Origin: Chthoniobacterales bacterium
GTDB lineage: Bacteria > Verrucomicrobiota > Verrucomicrobiia > Chthoniobacterales > UBA10450
Assembly (NCBI GenBank): GCA_003244145.1
Contig: QHBM01000037.1
Coordinates: forward strand, 56,507 to 120,506
Length of the DNA stretch: 64,000 nt
Direction: 5' to 3'
Positions 1 to 9,621 of this stretch are shown in pieces (within the stretch, counting starts at the first letter, position 1; every line of letters starts with the position of its first letter). The translations under genes and the position numbers were made by a program. The notes under the pieces are model-generated. The model did no database searches and was not told the origin of the DNA. It saw only the letters and a program-made list of their open reading frames with translations.

Positions 1-771
1 CACGGGCAGCGGCGTATCGCAATCCAACTCCACCATTTTGCGGTTCTGCTGAATCTGCTCCCGGTTCGCCGTCAATTTCTCGCGGTTCCGCGCGCTCTTC
101 ACCTTGTCGATATTCGCAAACAGCGATTCGAGCCCGCCATGCTCGAGCAGAAGCGTGGCGGCGGTTTTCCGGCCGAAGCCCGCGCTGGGAATGTTGTCAA
201 CGGAATCGCCCGAAAGCGCGAGAACGTCACCGATCAGGTTCGGCGGGACACCCCATTTGGTCGTGACTTCGGCTTCGCCCAGAAGCGCGAACGCATCCTT
301 CGGCGACAGAAGGTCGGCCTTCGCGGTCGTGTAAACTTTCACGCATGGACCCACCAATTGGTAGAGGTCCTTGTCGTTGGTCGCGAGGATCACCTCAATG
401 TTCCGTTTGCAGGCGGCGACGGCGTAGCAGCCCATGAGATCATCCGCCTCGGTCTTCGGCAGCGAGATGTTTTTGAAACCGAGCAGCGCCGTCAGTTCCT
501 CCTGGATGAAATCGAGTTGGGGAACCATCGGCTGCGGCATTTCCTTGCGCGTTTCCTTGTAGGCTGGTTGCAGTATCATCCGTTTTTCGGGCAAGCCTTC
601 GTCCCAGAAAACCGCGCCCAGCTCCGGCTGGAGATGCTTGATCATTAGCCGGAGTGTTTTGGTGAATCCGAAAATCGCGTTGGTCGGTTCGCCCCGGGAA
701 TTCGACAAGTTCTGGATCGCGAAAAAAGAGCGGTAAACGTAATAGTGTCCGTCGATCAAAAGCAGCTTCAC
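1..771 (-). CDS. 5'-3' exonuclease / flap endonuclease (PolA N-terminal type), 3' end outside window
   Basis: Structure-specific 5' nuclease that removes RNA primers and 5' flaps in replication and repair. The visible 257 codons read LLIDGHYYVYRSFFAI at the start, then the metal-site stretches EADDLMG and LATNDKDLYQLV, and an H3TH DNA-binding region (GVPPNLIGDVLALSGDSVD, then GFGRKTAATLL). The reading frame is still open at base 1, so it is unknown whether a polymerase domain follows or whether this is a stand-alone exonuclease. The start is placed at GTG 771 because the conserved LLIDGHYYVYR begins four codons later; an upstream ATG in the heptamer repeat region would only add repeat-encoded residues. 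Diverges from the GYF-domain gene across that repeat. Confidence 0.85.
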   Translation of the reverse strand, partial: MKLLLIDGHYYVYRSFFAIQNLSNSRGEPTNAIFGFTKTLRLMIKHLQPELGAVFWDEGLPEKRMILQPAYKETRKEMPQPMVPQLDFIQEELTALLGFKNISLPKTEADDLMGCYAVAACKRNIEVILATNDKDLYQLVGPCVKVYTTAKADLLSPKDAFALLGEAEVTTKWGVPPNLIGDVLALSGDSVDNIPSAGFGRKTAATLLLEHGGLESLFANIDKVKSARNREKLTANREQIQQNRKMVELDCDTPLPV

Positions 772-792
772 GCCAGGAACGTAGCCAAAGAA

Positions 793-1977
<1,185 letters not shown>

Positions 1978-1981
<4 letters not shown>

Positions 1982-2003
1982 CTGCCGCCGTCCCGGGCGG
2001 CAG
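1978..2003. repeat. Palindromic repeat, GTAGCTGCCGCC class
   Basis: GTAGCTGCCGCCGTC followed by GGGCGGCAG can form a hairpin with an 8-bp stem CTGCCGCC/GGCGGCAG. It supplies the stop codon of the preceding gene. The same sequence forms both ends of the element at 11588-11660, so this looks like one end of that repeat family. Confidence 0.7.
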
Positions 2004-2048
2004 GCAAGAACAGTCGGCCAAGACTTCGGGCAACTCTATTTAAACGAA

Positions 2049-3173
2049 TCATTTCCTCTCGACGTAATGGCTCAAGAGCACGCGCAGATAAGGTCGTGCT
2101 TCGAAGACTATCGCCTCGGAGTCATCAAACGCCTCGCCTGTAAGCAAATCTTCGGCAATTCGCTTGGCCACCGGACTCCACTCGGTCGTACATAGATCGA
2201 CTTCCGCCTCAGGAATTCTTTCCGAAAAAGGCAAATGCATCGGCCCATCGATCAACGCGATCCGGCATGTCCGCAGCACATCCGTGAGTGCTTCGGGCGC
2301 GCGCCACGCAAGTAATGCGGCTGCGGCCGCCGGCAAAATCACGCCCCCAGTTTTGTTCGTGCAAAGCGATTTCAGAAATGGGCTGACTCGTCCCTCCCGG
2401 AGAGTCGCAATTTCGCATTTGAGTTTCTCCGACTCGACCAGCACCCGCAGTTTCGCGAGACGCTCCTCGTCGGCCGGCGTTTCAGAACTGATGCGCACGA
2501 TAGTTGCCGATTTGATTACTGGGTCCTTACGCCAGCTTCGCATAATTGTTCGGACCGCCTGCTGGCGTTGCACTTGGTACCGGCACGCTATACCAGAGAG
2601 TGGAGCGATATTGACCCCAACAAACTGAATGCCGAGATCGCGCAGGCGTAACGCCGTGTCCTGGTCGGCTTGGTCGGGCAGGAGCCAAACAACGGCATCT
2701 ACCTTGTCCTTCTTTAGTTGCGCGATAACAAGTTCAGGCTGGCCTTTCGGTTGTTTAAAAAAAATTGTGTTCGTGAGAAAACCGCGCTGGTGCAATTCGC
2801 CGTGTATCGCCAGAAAACAGCGCCTGTAATCTTGCAGCGCCTGAAAGCGTGAGATGGATATGGGCATCCCGATCAATGCGCGTACTTTGAGATTACGGGC
2901 TGTGCCGCGCCCATGTAGCCTGGTATGCGACCCGCGGATGCTGCTTAGAACACCCTCTTTCGTTAGCTGCGTGTAGATCGCGGCCATCACGGACGTAGGC
3001 ACTCCGAAACGCCTCCCTGCGTCTCGCAAAGAAAGAAAAATTTGCGGTGCACTGTTCTGCTGTTTCACGGCGAGGTCGCGGATGATTTTCAAAAGGCGGT
3101 CTGTCTTGTGCAGTCGCCGTGCAACAAGAGACGTAACCTGGGGCGGCCGGCGCCTGGATGTGGGTTTCGGCAT
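2049..3173 (-). CDS. GntR-type HTH / LacI-type sensor transcriptional regulator
   Basis: Probable DNA-binding repressor or activator. Residues about 20-95 form a winged-helix GntR-like domain (LSLRDAGRRFGVPTSVMAAI, then YTQLTKEGVLSSIRGS). Residues about 100-370 resemble a periplasmic-binding/LacI sensor fold (VDAVVWLLPDQADQD, LGIQFVGVNIAP, RIALIDGPMHLPF). Regulators of this composition are abundant in Verrucomicrobia. It is transcribed away from the secreted subtilisin gene; the shared 180-bp intergenic region contains phased CTGTT repeats and a 10-bp palindrome that are plausible operators, but nothing in the sequence proves that this protein binds them. Ligand unknown. Confidence 0.75.
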   Translation of the reverse strand: MPKPTSRRRPPQVTSLVARRLHKTDRLLKIIRDLAVKQQNSAPQIFLSLRDAGRRFGVPTSVMAAIYTQLTKEGVLSSIRGSHTRLHGRGTARNLKVRALIGMPISISRFQALQDYRRCFLAIHGELHQRGFLTNTIFFKQPKGQPELVIAQLKKDKVDAVVWLLPDQADQDTALRLRDLGIQFVGVNIAPLSGIACRYQVQRQQAVRTIMRSWRKDPVIKSATIVRISSETPADEERLAKLRVLVESEKLKCEIATLREGRVSPFLKSLCTNKTGGVILPAAAAALLAWRAPEALTDVLRTCRIALIDGPMHLPFSERIPEAEVDLCTTEWSPVAKRIAEDLLTGEAFDDSEAIVFEARPYLRVLLSHYVERK

Positions 3174-3272
3174 GGGAGGAGCTGTCTAGGGACACATTAA
3201 GCCTCTTTTCGGTCGAGTTTTCAAAACAAATCTTCGGGCTTAGAATATTATCCGATCGATTTCCACGACTGA

Positions 3273-3309
3273 CTGTTCGCGAACTGTTGTTACCTGTTTG
3301 CACACTGTT
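3273..3309 (+). promoter_or_regulatory. Four helically phased CTGTT direct repeats with a GTTCGCGAAC palindrome
   Basis: CTGTT occurs at 3273, 3284, 3294 and 3305, that is every 10-11 bp on one face of the helix. A perfect palindrome GTTCGCGAAC lies at 3275-3284. The block sits just upstream of the subtilisin start and between it and the divergent regulator. The same pattern (two units 11 bp apart) recurs at 5969-5984 before the next secreted gene, suggesting a shared regulator-binding site. Confidence 0.5.
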
Positions 3310-3350
3310 TGATTCGCCGTGCCCGCACGCCGCGCTTAAGAAACCGCGCC

Positions 3351-5942
3351 GTGAAATTTCAAAAACTCTTCCGCCAATTCGCCATATTCATCGTTCTGCT
3401 CTTGCCTTTGTCTGCCCCCGCTCTCGTCATGCGCGCCAACGGACCGGAACCGATCATCGTGCAGATTAAGGAATCGCTTCGGACTTCGGACGATCTGGAT
3501 AATCGTTTGAACGAACTAGCCTCGCTTCGCCAGCAAAACAAGCTGAGCGTCGCGAAATGGTGGGCCGGGGGCAAGCTGCTCGTCATGCTTTCCTTCCCTG
3601 CGAACTTCACGGAACGGCAGGCAATAGCTGTGATCGCAAAGCTTCAACAGTTGCCGGCGGTAGAAAAAGTGGTGGCCGTTTCTGCCTTCAACCTCGAATT
3701 CCGGTCCGGTGATTTTGTTCGCGAATATGGGCCTAACGATACGATCCCGGACGTAGCGAGACGTGGCTTCGATGCCGACCGAATTGATAAACCGGTGCAA
3801 AGAGTGCCTGACCAGACTTCTCTGTTGCAAATCCCGCACGTCCCGAATCGGCTAATCGTCGGATGGAAGGAAGAATACATTTGGAAGGCCGACACTACTG
3901 GGTTTTCTCAAAGGATGGCCGACTTCCATCGCGACGCGGGTTGCCGCGTAGTGCGCGAATTTCGCTATTCGCCGACCAAGCTCCATCAAGTGCTGGAATT
4001 TGATGACGCAACCGCTCTCGCTGACAAACTCAAACGATACGTTGATTCCGGCTTGGTCGGGTATGCGCAGCCGGACTATCTGTATAAGACCACTGCTGTG
4101 CCGAACGATCCAGCGTATGCGAGCGCGCCGGGTCCTCAATGGACCCTGCCGATTATCAGTGCTCCGCAGGCTTGGGACTTAACTACCGGCGACCCATCAG
4201 TGATTATTGCGGTAGGAGATTCCGGGGCGAATGTGAACCATCCCGAGTTTTCGCCCAATTTGTGGAGCGGGCAGAACAACGGAGAAATCCACAATTTTAT
4301 CTCCAACAGCACAAACGTGGCTGATGATGATACTCGGAGCCATGGGAGCAACGTGGCGTCTATTATCGGTGCTCAGGGTGGCAACGGTAGCTACATGACA
4401 GGAGTTGCCTGGGACATTTCACTGATGATTTTGAAAGTGGTAAATTCACAGGATCAAACTAGCAGCGACGCAATAGCTGAGGCGGTCAACTACGCATGGC
4501 AACACGGAGCCACTGCTATTAACCTCAGCGTGACGCTGGGAGTTTCAGCGATCTGTACATTCGATGGGGAGTTTACTACTTGTGAACCGGGAGGTTATGA
4601 TCCCACCGTCGAAATTGCATTCAAAAGCGCGCGCGACAACAACATGGTTGTCGTTTGCGGCGCAGGGAACTTCGGAGGGCAGCACCGTGTCGACGGATCT
4701 GATGAAACGGATAATGACGACGATCTGAACCGAGTGAGTCCAGCGTCGATACCGACAGATAATAATATTTCCGTTCTTGCTACTGACAGGTACGACCACA
4801 AGGCTAGTTACAGCTCCATGGGACGATACCGGGTCGATCTTGGGGCACCCGCAGGAACCGCGACCGATCTCGTTATTGGCCTCAAGCAAACCTTCAATGG
4901 CAATAGCTTTGATCCGGCAAACTATTCGTTTTTGGACGGAACCTCCGTGGCGGCGCCCCATGTCACTAGTGCTCTTGCCTTGGTGAAGAGTCGGTTTCCT
5001 TGGGAAAGTTATAGCGGACTGCGTGATCGTGTTCTAATGGGGACTGATCATATCGGTGCTCTGCAGGGCCTTTGCCGCACGAATGGCAGATTGAATGTTT
5101 ATAAGGCGCTTCAGACGCGAAGCATGTTGCGCAATCTCAGCACTCGAGCCCGCGTGGAGGGTGGTGATCGCGTCATGATCGCCGGCTTTGTCATTGGCGG
5201 AAGCGGCAGTGGCGGTCCCTTAAAGGTGGTCATTCGGGGTCTCGGTCCTAGTTTGCAATCGTATGGCATTAATGCAGCTCTTCTGGGCGATCCCGTGATT
5301 GAGCTGCATAAGCCAGATGGCTCGATTGAGACCAATGACAACTGGCAGGACGATTGGAACGCAGGCGAAACGGTGGCGAGTGGATTTCAGCCCGGCAACA
5401 GCAATGAAGCTGTGATGGTGCGCTGGTTGAGCCCCGGTGTTTACACAGTGGTCCTGCGCGATGCGGGTAGCCAATATGGCGTAGGTCTATTCGAAATCTA
5501 CGAATTGCAGGACAATACCAACGAACAGTCCCGCCTGCTAAACCTATCGACACGCTGCCTCGTCGGAACGGGCGACGAACAGGCCATCGCGGGAACGATT
5601 ATTGGGGATCTTAACAATACCGGATTACCTAAACCAGATCGTCGCTTATTAATGTTTGGCAAAGGTCCCAGCTTGGCTGCTTATGGATTGCAGGGAGTTC
5701 TAGGCGATCCGCAGATACAGGTGCTTAACACCGGCGAATTTAACGATCAGTGGCGCACTATTGATGATAATAGCGGTGATGGTGACGCTCTCGAAGAAAA
5801 ATTAATCGAGGCAAATTTCGCACCTGCGCAGCCGGCAGAGAGCGCACTCTGGCCGACATTCAGCCCTGGGGCCTACACGGTCAAATTAAGCGGTGCCAAC
5901 CAATCAACCGGAATTGGGTTAATTGAATTCTATGAATATTAA
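3351..5942 (+). CDS. Secreted S8 family subtilisin-like serine protease with two C-terminal beta-rich repeats
   Basis: Exported subtilase. Residues 1-30 are a signal peptide (hydrophobic core FAIFIVLLLPLSAPAL). An N-terminal inhibitor-like propeptide region follows. The S8 catalytic domain has Asp290 (VGDSGANVNHPEF), His331 (RSHGSNVASIIG) and Ser532 (DGTSVAAPHVTSAL). The C-terminal 280 residues hold two copies of a domain beginning NLSTRA and containing IAGFVIGG, VVIRGLGPSL and SPGVYTVVLRDAG, each about 125-130 residues; it is widespread in secreted Verrucomicrobia proteins. A third copy is in the next gene. Start chosen at GTG 3351; an in-frame TTG at 3309 would lie inside the fourth CTGTT repeat. 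Likely degrades extracellular protein; substrate unknown. Confidence 0.88.
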   Translation: MKFQKLFRQFAIFIVLLLPLSAPALVMRANGPEPIIVQIKESLRTSDDLDNRLNELASLRQQNKLSVAKWWAGGKLLVMLSFPANFTERQAIAVIAKLQQLPAVEKVVAVSAFNLEFRSGDFVREYGPNDTIPDVARRGFDADRIDKPVQRVPDQTSLLQIPHVPNRLIVGWKEEYIWKADTTGFSQRMADFHRDAGCRVVREFRYSPTKLHQVLEFDDATALADKLKRYVDSGLVGYAQPDYLYKTTAVPNDPAYASAPGPQWTLPIISAPQAWDLTTGDPSVIIAVGDSGANVNHPEFSPNLWSGQNNGEIHNFISNSTNVADDDTRSHGSNVASIIGAQGGNGSYMTGVAWDISLMILKVVNSQDQTSSDAIAEAVNYAWQHGATAINLSVTLGVSAICTFDGEFTTCEPGGYDPTVEIAFKSARDNNMVVVCGAGNFGGQHRVDGSDETDNDDDLNRVSPASIPTDNNISVLATDRYDHKASYSSMGRYRVDLGAPAGTATDLVIGLKQTFNGNSFDPANYSFLDGTSVAAPHVTSALALVKSRFPWESYSGLRDRVLMGTDHIGALQGLCRTNGRLNVYKALQTRSMLRNLSTRARVEGGDRVMIAGFVIGGSGSGGPLKVVIRGLGPSLQSYGINAALLGDPVIELHKPDGSIETNDNWQDDWNAGETVASGFQPGNSNEAVMVRWLSPGVYTVVLRDAGSQYGVGLFEIYELQDNTNEQSRLLNLSTRCLVGTGDEQAIAGTIIGDLNNTGLPKPDRRLLMFGKGPSLAAYGLQGVLGDPQIQVLNTGEFNDQWRTIDDNSGDGDALEEKLIEANFAPAQPAESALWPTFSPGAYTVKLSGANQSTGIGLIEFYEY

Positions 5943-5968
5943 GGCTTCCTGCGCCTGGAGATGGCAGA

Positions 5969-5984
5969 CTGTTTACAAACTGTT
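5969..5984 (+). promoter_or_regulatory. Two CTGTT direct repeats 11 bp apart
   Basis: CTGTT at 5969 and 5980, in the context ACTGTTTACAAACTGTT, 62 bp upstream of the next secreted-protein ATG. Spacing and unit match the four-copy array at 3273-3309, so the two secreted genes may be co-regulated. Confidence 0.45.
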
Positions 5985-6045
5985 TTTTTTGCGAATTTGA
6001 ATGTGAAAGCGTAAGATTCATTTTGCGTTTGAAGAATATAATCCC

Positions 6046-6951
6046 ATGAATTCCACACAAGCATTTTCATTAATTTGTCGGCGATTCGTATGGTTAGCGT
6101 TGATCGTGGCTATTGTTTCTTTCGCGGTTTCTCAGGGAGCAAGGGCGCAATCAGGACAGACATTTTATTACTGGGTGGCACCCGGCATAGACATAGCAAC
6201 AATTCCTGAGCAGAGCTTTGTGATCGCGGTCGATGCGGCGACGTCTGCTCAGATTGAAGCGATTTTTACTAAGGGCGGACGTCCAGGTTTTTATGGGAAT
6301 GTTGCGGTGGGGGGCACGGACTATAACAAAGATTACTTCGCTCCAAATCACCCCGCGTGGAATTGGCATATAATGTCGGTGGACAACATCTTTGATTTCA
6401 ACGTCACCGGATTTGTCCTGTGTCAGTGCCCCGTACTCGTGGCGAATCCATCGGACATTGCGATCAATCCCGCGGAATGGATCAAGCAAAACGGAGACGC
6501 TTACGAGCCGATACACTACCAAATCCGCCACCAAATCGATCCAAGCACTCGGGATTCGATGGCCAACGTGTCCAATCGGGGACTGAGCGGCGCGGGAGAG
6601 AAGACACTCATCGCCGGGTTCATCATCACCGGCGGCGAGCCACGCAATGTTGTCGTGCGAGCCTTGGGGCCGAGTCTCAGCGCGAGTGGAATTCAGCAAG
6701 TGGCGGCGAATCCGGCGATTGGCGTCCACCAAGGTTCGCAGGGAGTCGCGGGTAACAAGGATTGGAAAAAGGATGTGCGGGCGGAAGAGTTGAGTCAGAA
6801 GTATCCATCGCTCGTCCCGTCTAATGACAAGGAAGCGGCGATGTTACTCACTCTCCTACCGGGTGCCTACACTTTGCACGGCATCAACGAGGATGGCGCC
6901 GAGGGCATCATGCTCCTTGAGGTCTACGACGTAGATAACGCGATTCCGTAG
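6046..6951 (+). CDS. Secreted protein with Verrucomicrobia-type C-terminal domain
   Basis: Exported protein of unknown function. The N-terminus has a signal peptide (FVWLALIVAIVSFAVSQGARA). The middle region of about 130 residues is not recognised (YYWVAPGIDIATIPEQSFVI, then NDYNKDYFAPNHPAWNWHI-like aromatic stretches around residues 85-120). The last 130 residues are one copy of the domain found twice at the end of the upstream subtilisin (NRGLSGAGEKTLIAGFIITG, VVVRALGPSLSASGI, LLPGAYTLHGINEDGAEGI). The same domain and the same CTGTT elements suggest that the two proteins share export/localisation and regulation. It could be a substrate or partner of the protease, which is inference. Confidence 0.7.
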   Translation: MNSTQAFSLICRRFVWLALIVAIVSFAVSQGARAQSGQTFYYWVAPGIDIATIPEQSFVIAVDAATSAQIEAIFTKGGRPGFYGNVAVGGTDYNKDYFAPNHPAWNWHIMSVDNIFDFNVTGFVLCQCPVLVANPSDIAINPAEWIKQNGDAYEPIHYQIRHQIDPSTRDSMANVSNRGLSGAGEKTLIAGFIITGGEPRNVVVRALGPSLSASGIQQVAANPAIGVHQGSQGVAGNKDWKKDVRAEELSQKYPSLVPSNDKEAAMLLTLLPGAYTLHGINEDGAEGIMLLEVYDVDNAIP

Positions 6952-6961
6952 GAGGAATCAG

Positions 6962-7036
6962 CTAAGGGCCACGTGCGGCATCAAACCATGCCGGCCCGCC
7001 TTCGCGACCGAAGCCGCTTTCCTTGTAGCCGCCGAC
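6962..7036 (-). pseudogene. Remnant of a second aldehyde dehydrogenase (last 24 codons)
   Basis: Read on the minus strand this stretch encodes VGGYKESGFGREGGPAWF and a few more residues before a TAG stop. This is the conserved C-terminal signature of aldehyde dehydrogenases, and it nearly matches FGGYKESGFGREGGRHG near the end of the intact gene just upstream. There is no open frame for the rest of such a protein, so it is the tail of a deleted neighbour. Many deoC loci carry two aldehyde dehydrogenases in tandem. Confidence 0.7.
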
Positions 7037-7051
7037 CCGCCTTCGCCAAGG

Positions 7052-8608
7052 CTACGGCGCGGTAAGGGTCACATAGGGTAGCAGTCCGTGTCGTCCACCT
7101 TCTCGCCCAAACCCACTCTCTTTGTAGCCGCCGAACGGACTCGTCGGATCAAATTTGTTGTAGGTGTTCGCCCAGACAACGCCCGCGCGCAGTTTGCTGA
7201 TAATCTTGAAAATCTTGCTGCCTTTGTCGGTCCAGATGCCGGCGCTCAAGCCATAGGGCGTGTTGTTCGCGCGCTCGATCGCTTCTTCCGGCGTGCGGAA
7301 TGTCATCACGCTCAGGACCGGGCCGAAAATTTCTTCCTGTGCAATGCGATGCGATGCCGTAACGCCGGTGAAGAAACTCGGTGGATACCAGTAGCCTTTC
7401 GCCGGCAGCTTCGCGTTCGATTGCACCAGCTCGGCGCCCTGCTTCAATCCGCTGTCGACCAGCTCGCAGATCTTATCGAGCTGCATCCGGGAATTAATCG
7501 CGCCGATGTCGGTGTTCTTGTCTAGGGGATTGCCGATGCGCAAGGTCGCGATGCGATCGCGCAACTTGCGGATCACGGCCGGGAACACACCCTCCTGGAC
7601 CAGGAGCCGCGAGCCCGCGCAGCAAACGTGGCCCTGGTTGAAATAGATCCCGGAAATAATTCCTTCGACCGCCTGATCGATCGCCGCGTCTTCGAAAATG
7701 ATGTTGGCCGCTTTGCCGCCGAGCTCGAGCGTGAGCTTCTTCTTCGTGCCGGCGACCGCCTGAGTGAGAAGTTTCCCGACGGACGTCGAGCCGGTAAACG
7801 CGATTTTGTTCACGTCGGAATGGTCGACCAGCGCCTTCCCCGTTTCGCCGGCGCCGGTCACGATGTTCACCACGCCATCCGGCAGACCCGCTTCCTGAAA
7901 AATCTCCGCCAGATGCATGGCGGTGATGCTCGTCGTCTCCGCCGGCTTGAGGACGCAGGTGTTTCCGCAGGCAAGGGCGGGGGCAAGTTTCCATGCCGCC
8001 ATCAGGAGCGGAAAATTCCACGGAATGATTTGCCCGGCAACGCCGAGAGGTTGCGCGGCCCGGCCCGGAAACGCGTATTCAAGTTTGTCCGCCCATCCGG
8101 CGTAATAAAAAAAGTGCGCCGCCACCAGCGGCAGATCGATGTCGCGGCTTTCCTTGATGGTCTTGCCGCCATCCATCGTTTCGAGCACGGCAAGTTCTCT
8201 CGATTTTTCCTGGATGATCCGGGCGATGCGGTAGAGAAACTTCCCGCGTTCGCGTCCCGCCATTTTGCTCCAGACGTTTTTGTAAGCGCGGCGCGCCGAT
8301 TTCACCGCGAGATCGACGTCGCGCGCATCCGCTTCCGCGATCTCCGCGAGTTTTTCTTCCGTCGCGGGATTAATGGAATCGAAATATTTCCCGGACCGCG
8401 GCGCGACGAACTTCCCGCCGATGAACAATTGATAGCGCGGCTTGAGCTGGATGTAGTTGTGAGCTTCCGGCGCCGGCGCGTAACTCCACTTGTCGCCGAA
8501 GCTCAGCCGCCGCTCGCTTACCGGCAAAACGACGCGCTCATGGGCAACGGGCGCGGTCCGCGGAAGCACTACCAATTTCGTTGCACGGGAAAGTTTTTTT
8601 GAGGCCAT
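7052..8608 (-). CDS. NAD(P)-dependent aldehyde dehydrogenase
   Basis: Aldehyde dehydrogenase superfamily enzyme of about 518 residues, oxidising an aldehyde to its acid. Visible family features: the cofactor and structural stretches GVAGQIIPWNFPLLMAAWK and CVLKPAETTSITA, the FTGSTSVGK loop, the general base Glu in LTLELGGKAANI, the catalytic Cys in FNQGHVCCAGSR, and EEIFGPVLSVMTF followed by PFGGYKESGFGREGG. Start placed at ATG 8608 (MASKKLSRATK), four bases after the deoC stop, so the two genes form an operon. DeoC releases acetaldehyde, making acetaldehyde or a related short aldehyde a reasonable substrate; this is inference. The N-terminal 45 residues are longer than in most family members. 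Confidence 0.9.
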   Translation of the reverse strand: MASKKLSRATKLVVLPRTAPVAHERVVLPVSERRLSFGDKWSYAPAPEAHNYIQLKPRYQLFIGGKFVAPRSGKYFDSINPATEEKLAEIAEADARDVDLAVKSARRAYKNVWSKMAGRERGKFLYRIARIIQEKSRELAVLETMDGGKTIKESRDIDLPLVAAHFFYYAGWADKLEYAFPGRAAQPLGVAGQIIPWNFPLLMAAWKLAPALACGNTCVLKPAETTSITAMHLAEIFQEAGLPDGVVNIVTGAGETGKALVDHSDVNKIAFTGSTSVGKLLTQAVAGTKKKLTLELGGKAANIIFEDAAIDQAVEGIISGIYFNQGHVCCAGSRLLVQEGVFPAVIRKLRDRIATLRIGNPLDKNTDIGAINSRMQLDKICELVDSGLKQGAELVQSNAKLPAKGYWYPPSFFTGVTASHRIAQEEIFGPVLSVMTFRTPEEAIERANNTPYGLSAGIWTDKGSKIFKIISKLRAGVVWANTYNKFDPTSPFGGYKESGFGREGGRHGLLPYVTLTAP

Positions 8609-8612
8609 AAGG

Positions 8613-9581
8613 TTACGGCAACGAGAAGTAATCGGCGCCCTGGTAATTGCCGTCAACGGTCTTGGCGATCTGCATCAGGACATCATTCGCGAGCGTGCTG
8701 GCGCCGAAGCGGAAGAGATCGGGGGTGAGCCAATCGTCGCCGAGGGTTTCCTTGAGCATGACAAGATAGGCGAGGGATTGCTTGGCAGTCTTGATTCCGC
8801 CGGCCGGTTTCATCCCGATGCGGATGCCGGTCTCGTAAAAGTAATCGCGGATCGCTTCCAGCATGACGAGCGTGACGGGCATCGTGGCGGCGGGCGTGAC
8901 TTTGCCGGTCGAGGTTTTGATGAAATCGGCGCCGGCGCGCATTGCGATTTCACTCGCGATCCGAACGTTGTCGTAAGTTTGGAGCTCGCCGGTTTCGAGG
9001 ATCACTTTTAAATGCGCGGCGCCGCAGGCTTCTTTCGTCGCGGCAATTTCATCGAAGACGCGATTATGATTGCCGGCCAGGAATTGGCCGCGATCGATCA
9101 CCATGTCGATCTCATCGGCGCCATCGCGCGCGGCGCTGCGCACTTCCTGCAACTTCAGTTTCAGCGGCATCAGCCCGGTCGGAAAAGCGGTCGCGACAGA
9201 AGCGACTTTGACGCCGGAATTTCCCAGAAATTTTTTCGCGGGCCGCACGAGATTCGAATAGACGCAGACCGCGGCGCAGGACGGGACCTCGTAGCGTGGG
9301 TCCATCGGCTGCATCGCCTTGCGGCAGACGAACGCGACTTTGCCCGGTGTGTCTTTTCCTTCGAGCGTTGTCAAGTCCATCATCGAAATCGCCATTTTGA
9401 GTCCGGCGAGTTTGGCGGAAGTCTTGATGCTGCGTTTGGCGAACGCGGCCGCGCGCTCCTCGACCATGATCTGATCGATGGTGTGGCTCAGGCGAACCGG
9501 ACCGGAGGTGCCATTGCGGTTTTCCGCACGGGCGATGGCGTGCATGTTAGCGGGCGATGTCGGCATCGGAATCCCTAGCAT
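8613..9581 (-). CDS. deoC: Deoxyribose-phosphate aldolase
   Basis: Class I aldolase that cleaves 2-deoxyribose 5-phosphate to glyceraldehyde 3-phosphate and acetaldehyde in deoxynucleoside catabolism. The Schiff-base region ADFIKTSTGK, the second lysine motif GMKPAGGIK and the acidic motif DEIDMVIDRGQFLAG are all present. Length of about 322 residues includes an N-terminal extension of about 70 residues relative to the E. coli enzyme. I use ATG 9581 as start; ATG 9566 (MPTSPANM), five codons in, is an equally good alternative. The open frame continues far upstream on this strand, but that part overlaps the GNAT and racemase-like genes and has no matching features. First gene of an operon with the aldehyde dehydrogenase. 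Confidence 0.92.
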   Translation of the reverse strand: MLGIPMPTSPANMHAIARAENRNGTSGPVRLSHTIDQIMVEERAAAFAKRSIKTSAKLAGLKMAISMMDLTTLEGKDTPGKVAFVCRKAMQPMDPRYEVPSCAAVCVYSNLVRPAKKFLGNSGVKVASVATAFPTGLMPLKLKLQEVRSAARDGADEIDMVIDRGQFLAGNHNRVFDEIAATKEACGAAHLKVILETGELQTYDNVRIASEIAMRAGADFIKTSTGKVTPAATMPVTLVMLEAIRDYFYETGIRIGMKPAGGIKTAKQSLAYLVMLKETLGDDWLTPDLFRFGASTLANDVLMQIAKTVDGNYQGADYFSLP

Positions 9582-9621
9582 GTGACCAAGCCACGGCGCA
9601 GGCCAACTCAATTTTCTAATC

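Noticed and set aside
3351..5942. Subtilisin as an autotransporter
   Set aside because: The C-terminus consists of two soluble beta-rich repeats and does not end like an outer-membrane beta-barrel.
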